Shown here: positions 18,884-27,631 of the stretch, piece after piece
How the letters are laid out: every line of letters begins with the position of its first letter
How positions within the stretch are numbered: position 1 is the first letter of the stretch
Assembly: GCA_963695975.1 (NCBI GenBank)
Contig: CAVOIB010000002.1
Span: forward strand, 310,001-374,000
Reading direction: 5' to 3'
DNA from: JBBQVZ01 sp963695975
GTDB lineage: Bacteria; Actinomycetota; UBA4738; HRBIN12
Length of the DNA stretch: 64,000 nucleotides
Position numbers and translations under genes: made by a program
The notes under the pieces: generated by a model
Seen by the model: the letters and a program-made list of their open reading frames with translations, nothing else
What the model was told of the DNA's origin: nothing
The model's database searches: none

Positions 18884-19977
18884 CAGGCGGCCCTCGGCGT
18901 AACGCTGCCCGCGTGCACGTCCCACGTGGCGTGCGCCGCGGTCGGCACGTCCGCCTCGTCGGCGACGGAGATCACCACCTGCCCGCCCCGAGCAGCGAGC
19001 AGCTCCCCGATCTGGTCACGGCGCTTCGGGTCGAGCGCGGAAAAGGGGTCGTCGACCAGGAGGATCGGCGGCTCGCCCACCTCGCGCTCCACCGCCGTGG
19101 CCAGGCCGAGCCGGAGGCAGAGCGCCGCGGCCCACGCCTCCCCATGAGAGGCGAAGGCGCGGGCGCCCAGGTCACGCACGGCGAGCTCCAGGTCGTCCCG
19201 GTGCGGCCCCACTAGCGACGTGCGCCGAACGAGCTCGTCCGGGCGGCGCTCCTCGAGCCTCGCCCGGTACGCCAGTTCGAGGTCGTCGGCGCTCCAGATG
19301 TTCGGCGCGTACGTCGCCGCGAGTCCGTAACCCGCCAGCGCCTCGAATCCCTCGGAGGCGGGAGGCGCCATCCGTCCGACGGCATCGGCCCGGGCCCGCG
19401 TGAGCGCGGCGCCCGCCTGGATCAGCTCTGCATCCCACGCCTCCAAGCCCGTCGGGGTCCCCGGACGATCCCACTCCTTCAACAGGCGGTTGCGCTGACG
19501 GAGCGTGCGGTCGTAGCCGGTGATGATCGACTCCTTCAGTGGCCAGAGCGCGACCACCGATTCATCCAGGAACCGCCGCCGGTGCGACGGATCGCCGCGC
19601 ACGACGTCGAGGTCGTCTGGGCCGAAGAACACGGCTCGGACCTGTCGCCGAAGATCGCGCTTCCGCCGGACCGCCGAGCGGTTCACCTTCACGCGGCTCG
19701 CGCCCCGCGTCGGGATCTCGACCTCCACGAGCACGCGGCCGCCGAGCGTCTCGACCTCGCCCCGCGCGTAGGCGGCATCGGCGCCGTCACGGACGAGCGG
19801 CCCCGATGCCGACACACGAGGCGAGGCGAGCGTGAACAGGAAGCACATACCTTCGAGCAGGTTCGTCTTGCCCTCGCCGTTCGGTCCAACCGCGACGATC
19901 AGCCCGTCGGGAACCGATTCGATCCGCGTATGGGGGTGGTTACGGAAATCCCTGAGTTCGATCCAGGCGAGGCGCAT
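18883..19977 (-). CDS. recF: DNA replication and repair protein RecF
   Basis: A 364-residue SMC-like ATPase: Walker A GPNGEGKTNLLEG near residue 33, the RecF signature in the middle (DLDVVRGDPSHRRRFLDE) and the Walker B/D-loop region PPILLVDDPFSALDPKRR near the end. It loads RecA at gaps with RecO and RecR. It follows dnaN by 27 bases and couples to dciA. Confidence 0.97.
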   Translation of the reverse strand: MRLAWIELRDFRNHPHTRIESVPDGLIVAVGPNGEGKTNLLEGMCFLFTLASPRVSASGPLVRDGADAAYARGEVETLGGRVLVEVEIPTRGASRVKVNRSAVRRKRDLRRQVRAVFFGPDDLDVVRGDPSHRRRFLDESVVALWPLKESIITGYDRTLRQRNRLLKEWDRPGTPTGLEAWDAELIQAGAALTRARADAVGRMAPPASEGFEALAGYGLAATYAPNIWSADDLELAYRARLEERRPDELVRRTSLVGPHRDDLELAVRDLGARAFASHGEAWAAALCLRLGLATAVEREVGEPPILLVDDPFSALDPKRRDQIGELLAARGGQVVISVADEADVPTAAHATWDVHAGSVTPRAA

Positions 19978-20004
19978 GCGAAGAAGCCTTGCGCCCCAAC
20001 CTTG

Positions 20005-21117
20005 CTAGCTCACTGACGCCGGTAGTCGCACCGGCATCACCAGGTACGTGAACGCATCGCCCTCGCCGTGCACGACGCCAGGCTTCAAGCCGTCGCGCAC
20101 GTCGAGCCGAACGCTCTCGCCGGTCGCTGCTGTCAGACCGTCCGCTAGGTACTGGGGATTGAACGCGACCGTCATGTCCTCGCCTTCGTACCGCGCTTCC
20201 ACGGCCTCGACCGCCTGACCCAGGTCGGGCGACGAGCTCGAGAGCTTCACACCGAGCGCATTGAACTCCAGCCGGACCGGCGTCGTATCGCGCGCAAGCA
20301 GTCCTACCCGGCGGACCGCGTCGAGCAGCTGTTGCCGTGAGACCGTCAGCCGGCTCTCACTCGTTTCCGGCAGCAATTGCCGGTAGTTCGGAAACTCACC
20401 CTCGATCAGGCGCGATGTGAGCGTCAGCGTCCCGATACGGAACGACACCTGGCTCTCGTCGACGAACAGCTCGATAGACCCCTTCTCATCGGCCGCCGCG
20501 GCCCGGCCCGCCTCCGACATGGCCCGCTCGGGAACGATCGCTTTGGCCTCGCTATCCGCCGTCGCGACCAGATCGCGCACCGCCAGACGGTACGAATCCG
20601 TCGCGACCATGACCACACCTTCACGGCTCACCTCGAGCAGCACACCTGTGAGCACCGGTCGCGCCTCGTCGCGCGACGCACCGCGTGCCACCTGGCCCAC
20701 CGCCTCGGCGAATGCCGCCGACTCGGCCGTCACCTTCGTTCCGCTCGGCTCCTGTAGGCCGGGGAAGTCCTCCGCCGGCAGCAACCGCAGCGTGCCCTCG
20801 TATGCGGCGCAGCGGATGCGCGCCTGTCCTTGATCCGTCTCGACATCGACCGGCGCGTTCGACAGGCTCTTCACCGTGTCGCCGAGGAGCCGAGCCGGCA
20901 CGAGCGCGATCCCCGGCTCCGTCACCTGCACGTCGATCGAGAGCCGGGCCGAGACCTCCAGATCGGTCGTGATGAGCGTGAGAGCCCCACCTTCGGCCGC
21001 TTCGATGAGCACGCCGGTGAGCGCTGGGATCCCCGGACGCGAGGAGACTCCGCGCTGGACCGTCTGCAATGCCTCCGAGAGCGCGTCTCGGTCACACCGG
21101 AACTTCACAGTGGCCAC
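20005..21117 (-). CDS. dnaN: DNA polymerase III beta sliding clamp
   Basis: A 370-residue three-domain clamp. Typical signatures include LTGVLIEA, TDSYRLAVRD near 170 and the C-terminal YLVMPVRLP that closes the clamp family. ATG 21117 begins MATVKFRCDRDAL. It is the second gene of the dnaA-dnaN-recF-dciA-gyrB-gyrA series, separated from dnaA by the origin-like spacer 21118-21313. Confidence 0.98.
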   Translation of the reverse strand: MATVKFRCDRDALSEALQTVQRGVSSRPGIPALTGVLIEAAEGGALTLITTDLEVSARLSIDVQVTEPGIALVPARLLGDTVKSLSNAPVDVETDQGQARIRCAAYEGTLRLLPAEDFPGLQEPSGTKVTAESAAFAEAVGQVARGASRDEARPVLTGVLLEVSREGVVMVATDSYRLAVRDLVATADSEAKAIVPERAMSEAGRAAAADEKGSIELFVDESQVSFRIGTLTLTSRLIEGEFPNYRQLLPETSESRLTVSRQQLLDAVRRVGLLARDTTPVRLEFNALGVKLSSSSPDLGQAVEAVEARYEGEDMTVAFNPQYLADGLTAATGESVRLDVRDGLKPGVVHGEGDAFTYLVMPVRLPASVS

Positions 21118-21313
21118 CCCCTATAGCTTCTATGGGTCTTCCTCTCAGAACGGTAGTAGTAGGCGCTGTGGAAAGGTGCGCAACGTAGGCGTTCCCGCAG
21201 CGTAGAGCGCTCCTCTGACATGTGGAGAGTCTGGGGAGAACCTCCCGGGTCGCGGCGAGCAGCCACGATCGGGTCCTGACACCCCACATGAGGTCCCCGG
21301 GTTCTCCCCATGA
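21118..21313. other. dnaA-dnaN spacer, candidate oriC
   Basis: This 196-base spacer occupies the usual actinobacterial oriC position. DnaA-box-like 9-mers occur on the minus strand at 21167-21175 (read as CTTTCCACA) and 21221-21229 (CTCTCCACA). A more degenerate one lies near 21281. An 11-bp inverted repeat frames the right part. Base composition is less GC-rich at its left edge (ctatagcttctatgg). Leading-strand genes diverge from this neighbourhood. The dnaA-rpmH spacer is the alternative. Confidence 0.5.
21232..21310. repeat. 11-bp inverted repeat in origin spacer
   Basis: TGGGGAGAACC at 21232-21242 is repeated inverted as GGTTCTCCCCA at 21300-21310. Both arms continue into CCGGG/CCCGG with a two-base offset. 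The 57 bases between the arms contain no gene. It may fold into a long cruciform or bind a dimeric initiator regulator. Confidence 0.55.
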
Positions 21314-22723
21314 TCACGCGGCTCCCCTGACGCGACCGCGGATGATCCGCGTGAGGTCCTGGACCTGTCGGAACGTCGCATCTCGCGCGCGCATCTCACC
21401 CTCGACCTTGTTGATGCCATGCAGCACGGTCGTGTGGTCTCGTCCGCCGAAGATCTCGCCGATCTTCACGAGCGACAGACCCGTGCACTCCCGGACCAAG
21501 TACATCGCGATATGACGTGCCTGCGTGAGCGGACGCGACCGGCTCTTGGACATGAGATCACCCGTCGAGAGCGAGAAGTACCGTGCCGTCTCCTCCAGGA
21601 TCAGCGGCGGCGGGATCTCGTTCTCCGTCTGCGGGATGAGGTCCTGGAGCGCCCGCTCGGCGAGCGTCACGTCGATGGGCTGCGCGGTGAGCTCCGACCA
21701 CGCGACCACCCTGACCAGTGCGCCCTCAAGTTCACGGACGCTCTGGTCGAACTTCGATGCGACGAACTCCACCACATCGGCGGGGACCGCGATCGTCTCG
21801 CGCTCGGCCTTGAGCTGCAGGATCGCGATCCTCGTCTCCAGGTCGGGCGGTTGCACGTCGACGCAGAGCCCCCACCGGAAGCGGCTCGTCAGGCGTTCCT
21901 CCATGCCCGAGAGCTCGTGCGGCGGGCGGTCGGACGCGATCACGATCTGGCGGCCGGCAGTGTGCAGGTGGTTGAAGGTATGGAAGAACTCGGTCTGCGT
22001 CTCCTCGCGCTTGGCAAGGAATTGGATGTCGTCCACGAGCAGCACGTCGACCTCGCGGTACTTCTGGCGGAACCCGTCGCCCTGGCGCTCACGAACAGCC
22101 TTGATGAACTCCGTGACGAACTGCTCGGAGGTGACGTACTTCACGCGCAGGCTCGGCTTCAGGCGGTACATGTGATGCCCGACGGCGATCAGGAGGTGGG
22201 TCTTTCCCAAGCCGACTCCGCCGTAGATGAACAGTGGGTTGTACGCCTTGGACGGTGGGGCCTCGGCGACGGCCATCGCCGCCGCGTGGGCGAAGCGGTT
22301 GCTCGGACCCGGCACGAACGCGTCGAACGTGTAGTTCGGGAACGGCAGACCGGGGGCACGGTGAGACCGATCCGCCGCGCTCTGCTCCGGCTCGCGATCG
22401 TCGTCTGCGTCTCTCGCGTCGGGGATCGTCATCACGTCGTCCGCGGCCTCGCGGATCCCGCCGTCGACGTCGAGCCGAACGTCGACATCAGGACCGGCCG
22501 CCTCGATCACGGCGTCGCGGATCAAGTTGATGTGATTGTGCTGCAGGCGTTCGCGGACGAGTTCGCTCGGCACGCTCAGGGCGAGGATGCCGTCGGTGAT
22601 GGAGACGGGGTGAACGTCGGCGAACCACATGACCACCGTGGTCTCCGGAAGGTCGGCGCGGGCGCGTTCCAGGACATGTGCCCAGGTTTCGCGCACCTCG
22701 CGCTCAGAGAACGCTATCGCCAT
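21314..22723 (-). CDS. dnaA: Chromosomal replication initiator DnaA
   Basis: A 469-residue DnaA. Domain I covers about residues 1-80 (TWAHVLERARADLPE). After a charged linker comes the AAA+ domain III, with Walker A GGVGLGKTHLL, Walker B DVLLVDDIQFLA and sensor region ASDRPPHELSG. Domain IV ends with the DnaA signature GRDHTTVLHGINKV. ATG 22723 begins MAIAFSERE. A longer upstream frame crosses DnaA boxes and is not DnaA-like. Confidence 0.98.
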   Translation of the reverse strand: MAIAFSEREVRETWAHVLERARADLPETTVVMWFADVHPVSITDGILALSVPSELVRERLQHNHINLIRDAVIEAAGPDVDVRLDVDGGIREAADDVMTIPDARDADDDREPEQSAADRSHRAPGLPFPNYTFDAFVPGPSNRFAHAAAMAVAEAPPSKAYNPLFIYGGVGLGKTHLLIAVGHHMYRLKPSLRVKYVTSEQFVTEFIKAVRERQGDGFRQKYREVDVLLVDDIQFLAKREETQTEFFHTFNHLHTAGRQIVIASDRPPHELSGMEERLTSRFRWGLCVDVQPPDLETRIAILQLKAERETIAVPADVVEFVASKFDQSVRELEGALVRVVAWSELTAQPIDVTLAERALQDLIPQTENEIPPPLILEETARYFSLSTGDLMSKSRSRPLTQARHIAMYLVRECTGLSLVKIGEIFGGRDHTTVLHGINKVEGEMRARDATFRQVQDLTRIIRGRVRGAA

Positions 22724-22725
22724 CC

Positions 22726-22850
22726 GTATCCACAGAACCTTTCCACAACGGTGGAAAACCCTCTGGGGAAGGTGATCTGGCGTCGCGCGGACCGATGACC
22801 GAGTCCGTCGGGGGGAAGCGCGCCGCATGATAGCACCGGGGTTTTCCACA
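22726..22850. promoter_or_regulatory. DnaA-box cluster upstream of dnaA
   Basis: Four DnaA-box-like sites lie before dnaA: GTATCCACA 22726-22734, CTTTCCACA 22739-22747, an inverted GTTTTCCACC at 22751-22760, and TTTTCCACA 22842-22850. A minus-strand extended -10 (TGCTATCAT, -10 at 22827-22832) lies just downstream of the last box. This is suited to autoregulation of dnaA, and the spacer could also contribute to oriC. Confidence 0.55.
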
Positions 22851-22898
22851 CCGCGCCTGTACCGCGGGGTCTTGTCGCACTTTCTATTGTCAAGCCCT

Positions 22899-22928
22899 TT
22901 GTCCTGCGATGATGCCGCCCCGTATACT
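22899..22928 (+). promoter_or_regulatory. Candidate promoter of rpmH operon
   Basis: TTGTCC (22899-22904) and TATACT (22923-22928) are separated by 18 bases and lie 51 bases before the rpmH start. This is a good housekeeping-sigma match in an otherwise GC-rich region. Confidence 0.55.
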
Positions 22929-22936
22929 CTGCGTTC

Positions 22937-22955
22937 GGCCGGCCGAGAGCCGGCC
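22937..22955 (+). other. Stem-loop in rpmH leader
   Basis: GGCCGGC-cgaga-GCCGGCC forms a 7-bp all-GC stem between the candidate -10 and the rpmH ribosome-binding site (GAGAGGAAG). It may stabilise the leader or tune ribosomal protein expression; no known motif is recognised. Confidence 0.45.
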
Positions 22956-22978
22956 TTCGCATCGAGAGGAAGTCGTCC

Positions 22979-23122
22979 ATGGCCAAGGGCAAGCGCACCT
23001 ACCAGCCGAACAACCGTCACCGCGCGAAGACACACGGGTTCCGCATCCGGATGCGAACCCGTGCCGGTCGCTCGATCCTCGCCCGCCGCCGCCGCAAGGG
23101 GCGCGCGCGCCTCACCGTCTGA
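22979..23122 (+). CDS. rpmH: 50S ribosomal protein L34
   Basis: A 47-residue, very basic protein beginning MAKGKRTYQPNNRHRAKTHG, the L34 signature, and continuing FRIRMRTRAGRSILARRRRKGR. GAGAGGAAG precedes ATG 22979. It lies in the conserved rpmH-rnpA-yidD-yidC order. Confidence 0.97.
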   Translation: MAKGKRTYQPNNRHRAKTHGFRIRMRTRAGRSILARRRRKGRARLTV

Positions 23123-23128
23123 CCCGTC

Positions 23129-23434
23129 GTGCGGTCTCCCCAGATCCGGCGCCTCTTCGACGTGGGCCGACCGGTGCACGGAAGGCGGGTGGTACTGTTT
23201 GTCGCGCCCGGTTCAGGGGAGTTCGCCGTGGTCGTGGCCCGTCGCGTGGGCGGTGCGGTCGAACGGAACCGCGCCCGGCGTGTCCTGAGGGCGGCCTGGC
23301 GTGAGATCGCGCCCCAGGCTGGAGACGACGACATCGTCTTGGTCGCCCGGGAGGGCATCCGAGGCGCGAAGACGCAGGATCTGGTGGCCGAGATGACCGA
23401 GCTACTCCGACGGGAGGGGTTGGTGCGCACATGA
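23129..23434 (+). CDS. rnpA: Ribonuclease P protein component
   Basis: A 101-residue basic protein with the RNase P signature GGAVERNRARRVLRAAWRE near residue 40. It binds the catalytic RNA subunit that removes tRNA 5' leaders. GTG 23129 lies six bases after rpmH. The stop overlaps the yidD start (ATGA). Confidence 0.95.
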   Translation: MRSPQIRRLFDVGRPVHGRRVVLFVAPGSGEFAVVVARRVGGAVERNRARRVLRAAWREIAPQAGDDDIVLVAREGIRGAKTQDLVAEMTELLRREGLVRT

Positions 23435-23745
23435 TCCGGCGTGCTCTTTGGGCGGCCGGAGCCCCGGTCCGCGGGATGCTCGTCATGGCGATCCATGTCT
23501 ATCGAGCCACGCTCTCCGGTTGGATGGGCGGGCAGTGTCGCTTCTACCCCTCTTGTTCGCACTACGCGGAGGATGCCATCCGGAGGCACGGAGCCGTCAA
23601 GGGTTCGGGGCTTGCGGTCTGGAGAGTGCTGCGCTGCAACCCATTCGGGGGTGGAGGGATCGACCACGTCCCCGAACGCCCGCCAGTAGCCGAGTATGAG
23701 GATATCATACGGACCCCCTCTGAACCGCGGGAGGCGAGCGCCTAG
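23431..23745 (+). CDS. yidD: Membrane protein insertion efficiency factor YidD
   Basis: A 104-residue protein with the YidD hallmark CRFYPSCSHYAEDAI and the second conserved block RVLRCNPFGGGGIDHVPE. It assists YidC-dependent membrane insertion at the inner face of the membrane. It begins within the rnpA stop and ends directly before the yidC start. Confidence 0.95.
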   Translation: MIRRALWAAGAPVRGMLVMAIHVYRATLSGWMGGQCRFYPSCSHYAEDAIRRHGAVKGSGLAVWRVLRCNPFGGGGIDHVPERPPVAEYEDIIRTPSEPREASA

Positions 23746-24939
23746 GTGCTCGGGCTCGGCATCTTCCAGTCGCTCCTCAACGGCATCGGTTGGATCCTCG
23801 CGTGGATCTACCAAATCGTCGGCAACTTCGGCGTGTCGATCATCATCCTCACCCTCTTGATCAGGATCGTGCTACTCCCGCTTGGCATCAAGCAGATCAA
23901 GTCGATGGGTGCGATGCAGGCGATCCAGCCCAAGATCAAGGAGATCCAGAAGAAGTACAAGGGGAACAAGCAGAAGACCCAAGAAGAGACGATGAAGCTG
24001 TACAAGGAGGCCGGGGTGAACCCCCTGGGGGGTTGCCTCCCGCTCCTCCTGCAGTTCCCCATCCTGATCGCGATGTACGCGGTGATCCGGCCCCCCCAGC
24101 TCCTGCCGGCGACGGTGGACGGCCAGGCCGTGTACGAGATCCACAACAACCACCTTCCGGTGGACAGCGAACTGTTCCAGAACGTTGTGCTCCACGAGAA
24201 CCTCAACTTCCTGGGTATGAACCTCCAGTGCTCCGCAGCGCAGTCGGGGGCCCAGGCTCCGGAGAAGGCTTCGAATCGCGAGGACGTGACGCCGAACACT
24301 CCGATCTTGAGCAGTGACGGCACGCCGCTCAGCTTCGATGCGACGACCGGCGACGGGAAGATCGACTGTGGTTCGAAGCCGATCGCGAAGATCCCCTACT
24401 ACGTGTTGCTCGTTGTGATGGTCGGGACGACGTTCTACCAGCAACGCCAGATGCAGCGGGCAAGCCCCCCGGGTGCGGCGTCCGGCCAGCAGCAGGCGAT
24501 CCTCAAGTTCATGCCGCTGATGTTCGGGATCTTCGGGTTCACGTTCCCGTCGGGACTGACCTTGTATTGGACCGTCTCCAACCTCTGGCAGATAGGGCAA
24601 CAGTACGCCTTGCTGAAGCTCGGCCATATCGGACCGGAGGCCATGGAGCGGCGGATAGCCGAGCAGCGGGCGAAGGGCGCGAGCGAGCCCGCCAAGCCGT
24701 CGTTCTTCACCCGGATGCAAGAGCGAGCCGAGCAGTCTCGCAAGGACCAGCAGTCGGGGAAGTCGGGGACGTCGGGCAAGCCCTCAGGCGGGTCCGGGTC
24801 TTCGAAGGGGCCTCAGCCTCGGCAGCGCCGTCCCAACACGGGGAACAAGAAACCGGGCGGGACCAGTGGACCCACCCCGAAGAAACGTCCTGGGAGTGGA
24901 GGCAACGGTGGCAAGGGAAACGGAGAAGCGGGCGGCTAG
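23746..24939 (+). CDS. yidC: Membrane insertase YidC
   Basis: A 397-residue YidC/Oxa1 insertase. The first helix (residues 2-25) is followed by the conserved core (ILTLLIRIVLLPLGIKQ, with Arg in the groove), coiled charged loop, LGGCLPLLLQFPILIAMY and later hydrophobic helices (PLMFGIFGFTFPSGLTLYW). A roughly 100-residue Gly/Ser/Pro/Lys-rich tail may bind ribosomes. GTG 23746 begins right after the yidD stop. The 3' end overlaps jag by about 32 bases. Confidence 0.95.
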   Translation: MLGLGIFQSLLNGIGWILAWIYQIVGNFGVSIIILTLLIRIVLLPLGIKQIKSMGAMQAIQPKIKEIQKKYKGNKQKTQEETMKLYKEAGVNPLGGCLPLLLQFPILIAMYAVIRPPQLLPATVDGQAVYEIHNNHLPVDSELFQNVVLHENLNFLGMNLQCSAAQSGAQAPEKASNREDVTPNTPILSSDGTPLSFDATTGDGKIDCGSKPIAKIPYYVLLVVMVGTTFYQQRQMQRASPPGAASGQQQAILKFMPLMFGIFGFTFPSGLTLYWTVSNLWQIGQQYALLKLGHIGPEAMERRIAEQRAKGASEPAKPSFFTRMQERAEQSRKDQQSGKSGTSGKPSGGSGSSKGPQPRQRRPNTGNKKPGGTSGPTPKKRPGSGGNGGKGNGEAGG

Positions 24940-25561
24940 CGTCGAGGAGGCCGTCGAAGCGGCGCTCCTCGAGCTGGGGGTCACCGAGCAAGAGGCACGG
25001 GTCGACGTGATCCAGGAGCCGCGTTCGGGGGTGCTTGGGATCGGCACTCACGAGGCCGTCGTCCGAGTGCGCGTGATCACACCCGAGATCGATCCGGAGG
25101 GGCTCGAAGAGCAGGCGGACGCCGTGGCCGACTTCATCGAGGAACTGATGGGTTACATGGGGGTGGACGCCGTCGCCGAGCCCGTTTCCCACGCCGACCA
25201 CATGTATGTCGACATCATCGGGGAGGACGAGGACGATATGGCTTGGCTGATCGGGCGACACGGCCAGACGCTCGATTCGATCCAAGAGCTGACACGTATG
25301 GTGGTATCTCGCCGTCTGGACGAGCGGATCCGCGTGATCGTGGACGTGGAGGACTACCGCAAGCGTCGGGAAGAGCGGCTGGAGGAGAAGGCCCGTGAGT
25401 TGGCGACGCGCGTGCTCAAGACCGGGAACGAAGAGGTACTCGAGCCCATGAATCCGTTCGAGCGGAAGATCGTTCACGACGCGGTGGCCGAGATCGACGG
25501 TGTCGAGAGCTCGAGCCGCGGCGAGGAGCCGAACCGGTCGGTCGTGATCCGCCGTAGCTAG
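24908..25561 (+). CDS. jag: Jag/KhpB RNA-binding protein
   Basis: About 217 residues in Jag_N, KH and R3H order. Jag_N covers about 1-50 (SVEEAVEAALLELGVTEQEA). The KH domain has GxxG-type loop IGRHGQTLDSIQ near 105. The R3H part runs to the end (YRKRREERLEEKA, MNPFERKIVHDAV). GTG 24908 is preceded by GGAGG and lies inside the end of yidC. The family binds RNA and affects cell division and envelope synthesis. Confidence 0.92.
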   Translation: MARETEKRAASVEEAVEAALLELGVTEQEARVDVIQEPRSGVLGIGTHEAVVRVRVITPEIDPEGLEEQADAVADFIEELMGYMGVDAVAEPVSHADHMYVDIIGEDEDDMAWLIGRHGQTLDSIQELTRMVVSRRLDERIRVIVDVEDYRKRREERLEEKARELATRVLKTGNEEVLEPMNPFERKIVHDAVAEIDGVESSSRGEEPNRSVVIRRS

Positions 25562-25565
25562 GCGG

Positions 25566-26177
25566 GTGTTTCACGTGAAACATGAGGGTTGGGAAGGGAC
25601 GTCCCACCTGATAGGCCGTTCCCTGGACCCCCCTCAGCACGATCTCCTCGACACGTACTCCCTGCTCCTGCGGGAGCGCGCCGTACCGCAGGGCTTCATC
25701 GCCGGATCCGATGAGCCCCGACTCGAGGTCCGTCACGTGGAGGATTCCCTTCGGGCGGCGGCCTTCGTCGACCCGGCCGATCGATCGGCCTGCGACATCG
25801 GTTCCGGAGCGGGGCTGCCCGGCATCCCTGTCGCGATCGCCTGTCCGTGGCTCGTGACGCACCTGGTGGAGGGCCGCCGAGGTCGAGCGGCGTTCCTGGA
25901 GCTGGCCGTGCAGACGCTGGGGCTCTTGAACGTCCGCGTGGTTAACATGCGCGCCGAGGATGTCTCCGAACGGGTCGATCTCTGCTTCGCACGAGCGTTC
26001 GGCTCCCCCGAGGTTTCCTGGGCTGTCGCTGAGAAGCTTCTGATGCCGGCCGGCCGTTTGGTGTACTTCGCAGGGGAACGGTTTCGAACATCGCAGCTTC
26101 CATCTGGCATCGCCGCCCAGGTTGCCCCTTCTGCGCTTGCAAGGTCCGGACCGCTCGTTATCATGACCCGGACGTGA
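25566..26177 (+). CDS. rsmG: 16S rRNA (guanine527-N7)-methyltransferase RsmG
   Basis: A 203-residue Rossmann methyltransferase with SAM motif CDIGSGAGLPGIPVA near residue 75 and the upstream element EVRHVEDSLRAA. The protein starts MFHVKH because the parS palindrome is read in frame from GTG 25566. GTG 25575 is an alternative start. Loss of this methylation gives low-level streptomycin resistance in several bacteria. The stop overlaps the parA GTG (GTGA). Confidence 0.95.
   Translation: MFHVKHEGWEGTSHLIGRSLDPPQHDLLDTYSLLLRERAVPQGFIAGSDEPRLEVRHVEDSLRAAAFVDPADRSACDIGSGAGLPGIPVAIACPWLVTHLVEGRRGRAAFLELAVQTLGLLNVRVVNMRAEDVSERVDLCFARAFGSPEVSWAVAEKLLMPAGRLVYFAGERFRTSQLPSGIAAQVAPSALARSGPLVIMTRT
25567..25582. 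promoter_or_regulatory. parS centromere site (perfect 16-bp palindrome)
   Basis: TGTTTCACGTGAAACA matches the bacterial parS consensus exactly. It overlaps the rsmG start codon, 2 kb from parB, and is the nucleation site for ParB spreading. I saw no second perfect copy in the window. Confidence 0.95.
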
Positions 26178-27631
26178 GCAACCCCGGCCCGAAGGCCGCC
26201 CCGCGGACCGCTTCGTCGCGCTCCACCACGAAGGGGGGCTCGGCGGCCGCTTCTGGGCGACGCAGATCACCCAAACGAACGGCCCCGGTCGTGCCAGAGT
26301 TCCCCGGCGCCGCTCGGATCATCGCGATCGCCAACCAGAAGGGTGGGGTTGGGAAGTCCACCACGGCCGTAAGCTTGGGAGCAGCCCTCGCCGACCTCGG
26401 CTATCGTGTGCTCGTGGTCGATCTCGACCCCCAGGGCAACGCCTCGACGGGGATGGGTATCCGGCACGAGGCTCGCGAGACGACCGTGTACCACGTCATC
26501 GTCTCCGAATCACCGGTAGACGATGCGATCGTTCGAACCCCTGTTGAACGGCTCCATGCGCTCCCGTCCACCATCGATCTGGCCGGCGCGGAGATCGAGC
26601 TTGTCAGTCAGTTCTCCAGAGAGACCCGGCTGAAGAAGGCCCTCGAGCCGCTGCGTGAAGGCCGGTATGACTTCGTCCTCATCGACTGCCCACCCTCGCT
26701 CGGTCTGTTGACGGTGAACGCCCTGACGGCTGCTGAAGAACTCATCGTTCCGATCCAATGCGAGTACTACGCCCTCGAGGGCCTGGGGCAGCTGCTCCGC
26801 AACGTGAGTCTCGTCCAGCAGAACATCAACCCCGGGCTGCGGTTGTCGGGGATCGTCATGACCATGTTCGACCCTCGGACGAAGCTGTCGGAGCAGGTCG
26901 TCGAGGAGGTCCAACGGTTCTTCGGCGACCTCGTGTATGACGTGATCATCCCGAGAACCGTTCGGCTCTCCGAGGCGCCAGGGTTCGGACAGCCCATCAC
27001 CGTCTACGATCCGCGGTCGAAGGGCGCGCAGACGTATCGCCAGCTCGCGAACGAGGTGGCCTCGCGTCCCCCACCGGATGAGCCGATGCCGATCTTCGAC
27101 GATCTTCCCTCGGTGGTCTTGCCGGCGGTCGATGATAGCGTCACACCGATCCCCCTCGATGAGGCCGAACTCGAGACGCTCCCGATCCCCACCGTACATC
27201 AACTCGTTGAGGAGGAGGAAGCCCAAGCGAAGGTCGAGGCCGCTTCGCCGCCGACAGCGCCGGTGGTCGAGGCCAAGCCGCCGATCGCGGTCGAGGTGCA
27301 ACCGGAACATCGGGCCGCGCCCGAGCCGCCGCCGCCGATGGACGACGACGACGTCTGGGAAGACCTGGACGAGGCTCCGTCCGAACCCGGGGATGTTCCT
27401 CCCGCGGTCGAAGCGACCCGAGCTACCCCGCCCGAACGCCTTTCCGAGCGGCGGGTGGTGGTCATCGACGAGAAGGCTGAGCTCGAGGCGTCCTCCGGGC
27501 CGCCTCTTGCTCGGCCGCGTCCCCTGGAGCGCCCGGCATCAGCGCCGGGCGGGGCGGAGATCGGAGCGACCCTCGAGGAGGACGACCAGCCCAAACGCCG
27601 ATGGCGATTGTTCCGCAAGGGAGGCGATTGA
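26174..27631 (+). CDS. parA: Chromosome-partitioning ATPase ParA with long C-terminal tail
   Basis: A 485-residue protein. A basic disordered lead (about 1-45) is followed by the deviant Walker A IANQKGGVGKSTTAV near 52, the Walker A' DLDPQGNASTG and the Walker B region FVLIDCPPSLG. The ParA core ends near residue 300 (GAQTYRQLANEV). About 185 further residues are acidic, Pro/Glu/Val-rich and look disordered, ending in a basic cluster (PKRRWRLFRKGGD). Typical ParA is 260-330 residues. GTG 26174 overlaps the rsmG stop, and the parA stop overlaps parB (TGATG). Confidence 0.93.
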   Translation: MSNPGPKAAPRTASSRSTTKGGSAAASGRRRSPKRTAPVVPEFPGAARIIAIANQKGGVGKSTTAVSLGAALADLGYRVLVVDLDPQGNASTGMGIRHEARETTVYHVIVSESPVDDAIVRTPVERLHALPSTIDLAGAEIELVSQFSRETRLKKALEPLREGRYDFVLIDCPPSLGLLTVNALTAAEELIVPIQCEYYALEGLGQLLRNVSLVQQNINPGLRLSGIVMTMFDPRTKLSEQVVEEVQRFFGDLVYDVIIPRTVRLSEAPGFGQPITVYDPRSKGAQTYRQLANEVASRPPPDEPMPIFDDLPSVVLPAVDDSVTPIPLDEAELETLPIPTVHQLVEEEEAQAKVEAASPPTAPVVEAKPPIAVEVQPEHRAAPEPPPPMDDDDVWEDLDEAPSEPGDVPPAVEATRATPPERLSERRVVVIDEKAELEASSGPPLARPRPLERPASAPGGAEIGATLEEDDQPKRRWRLFRKGGD

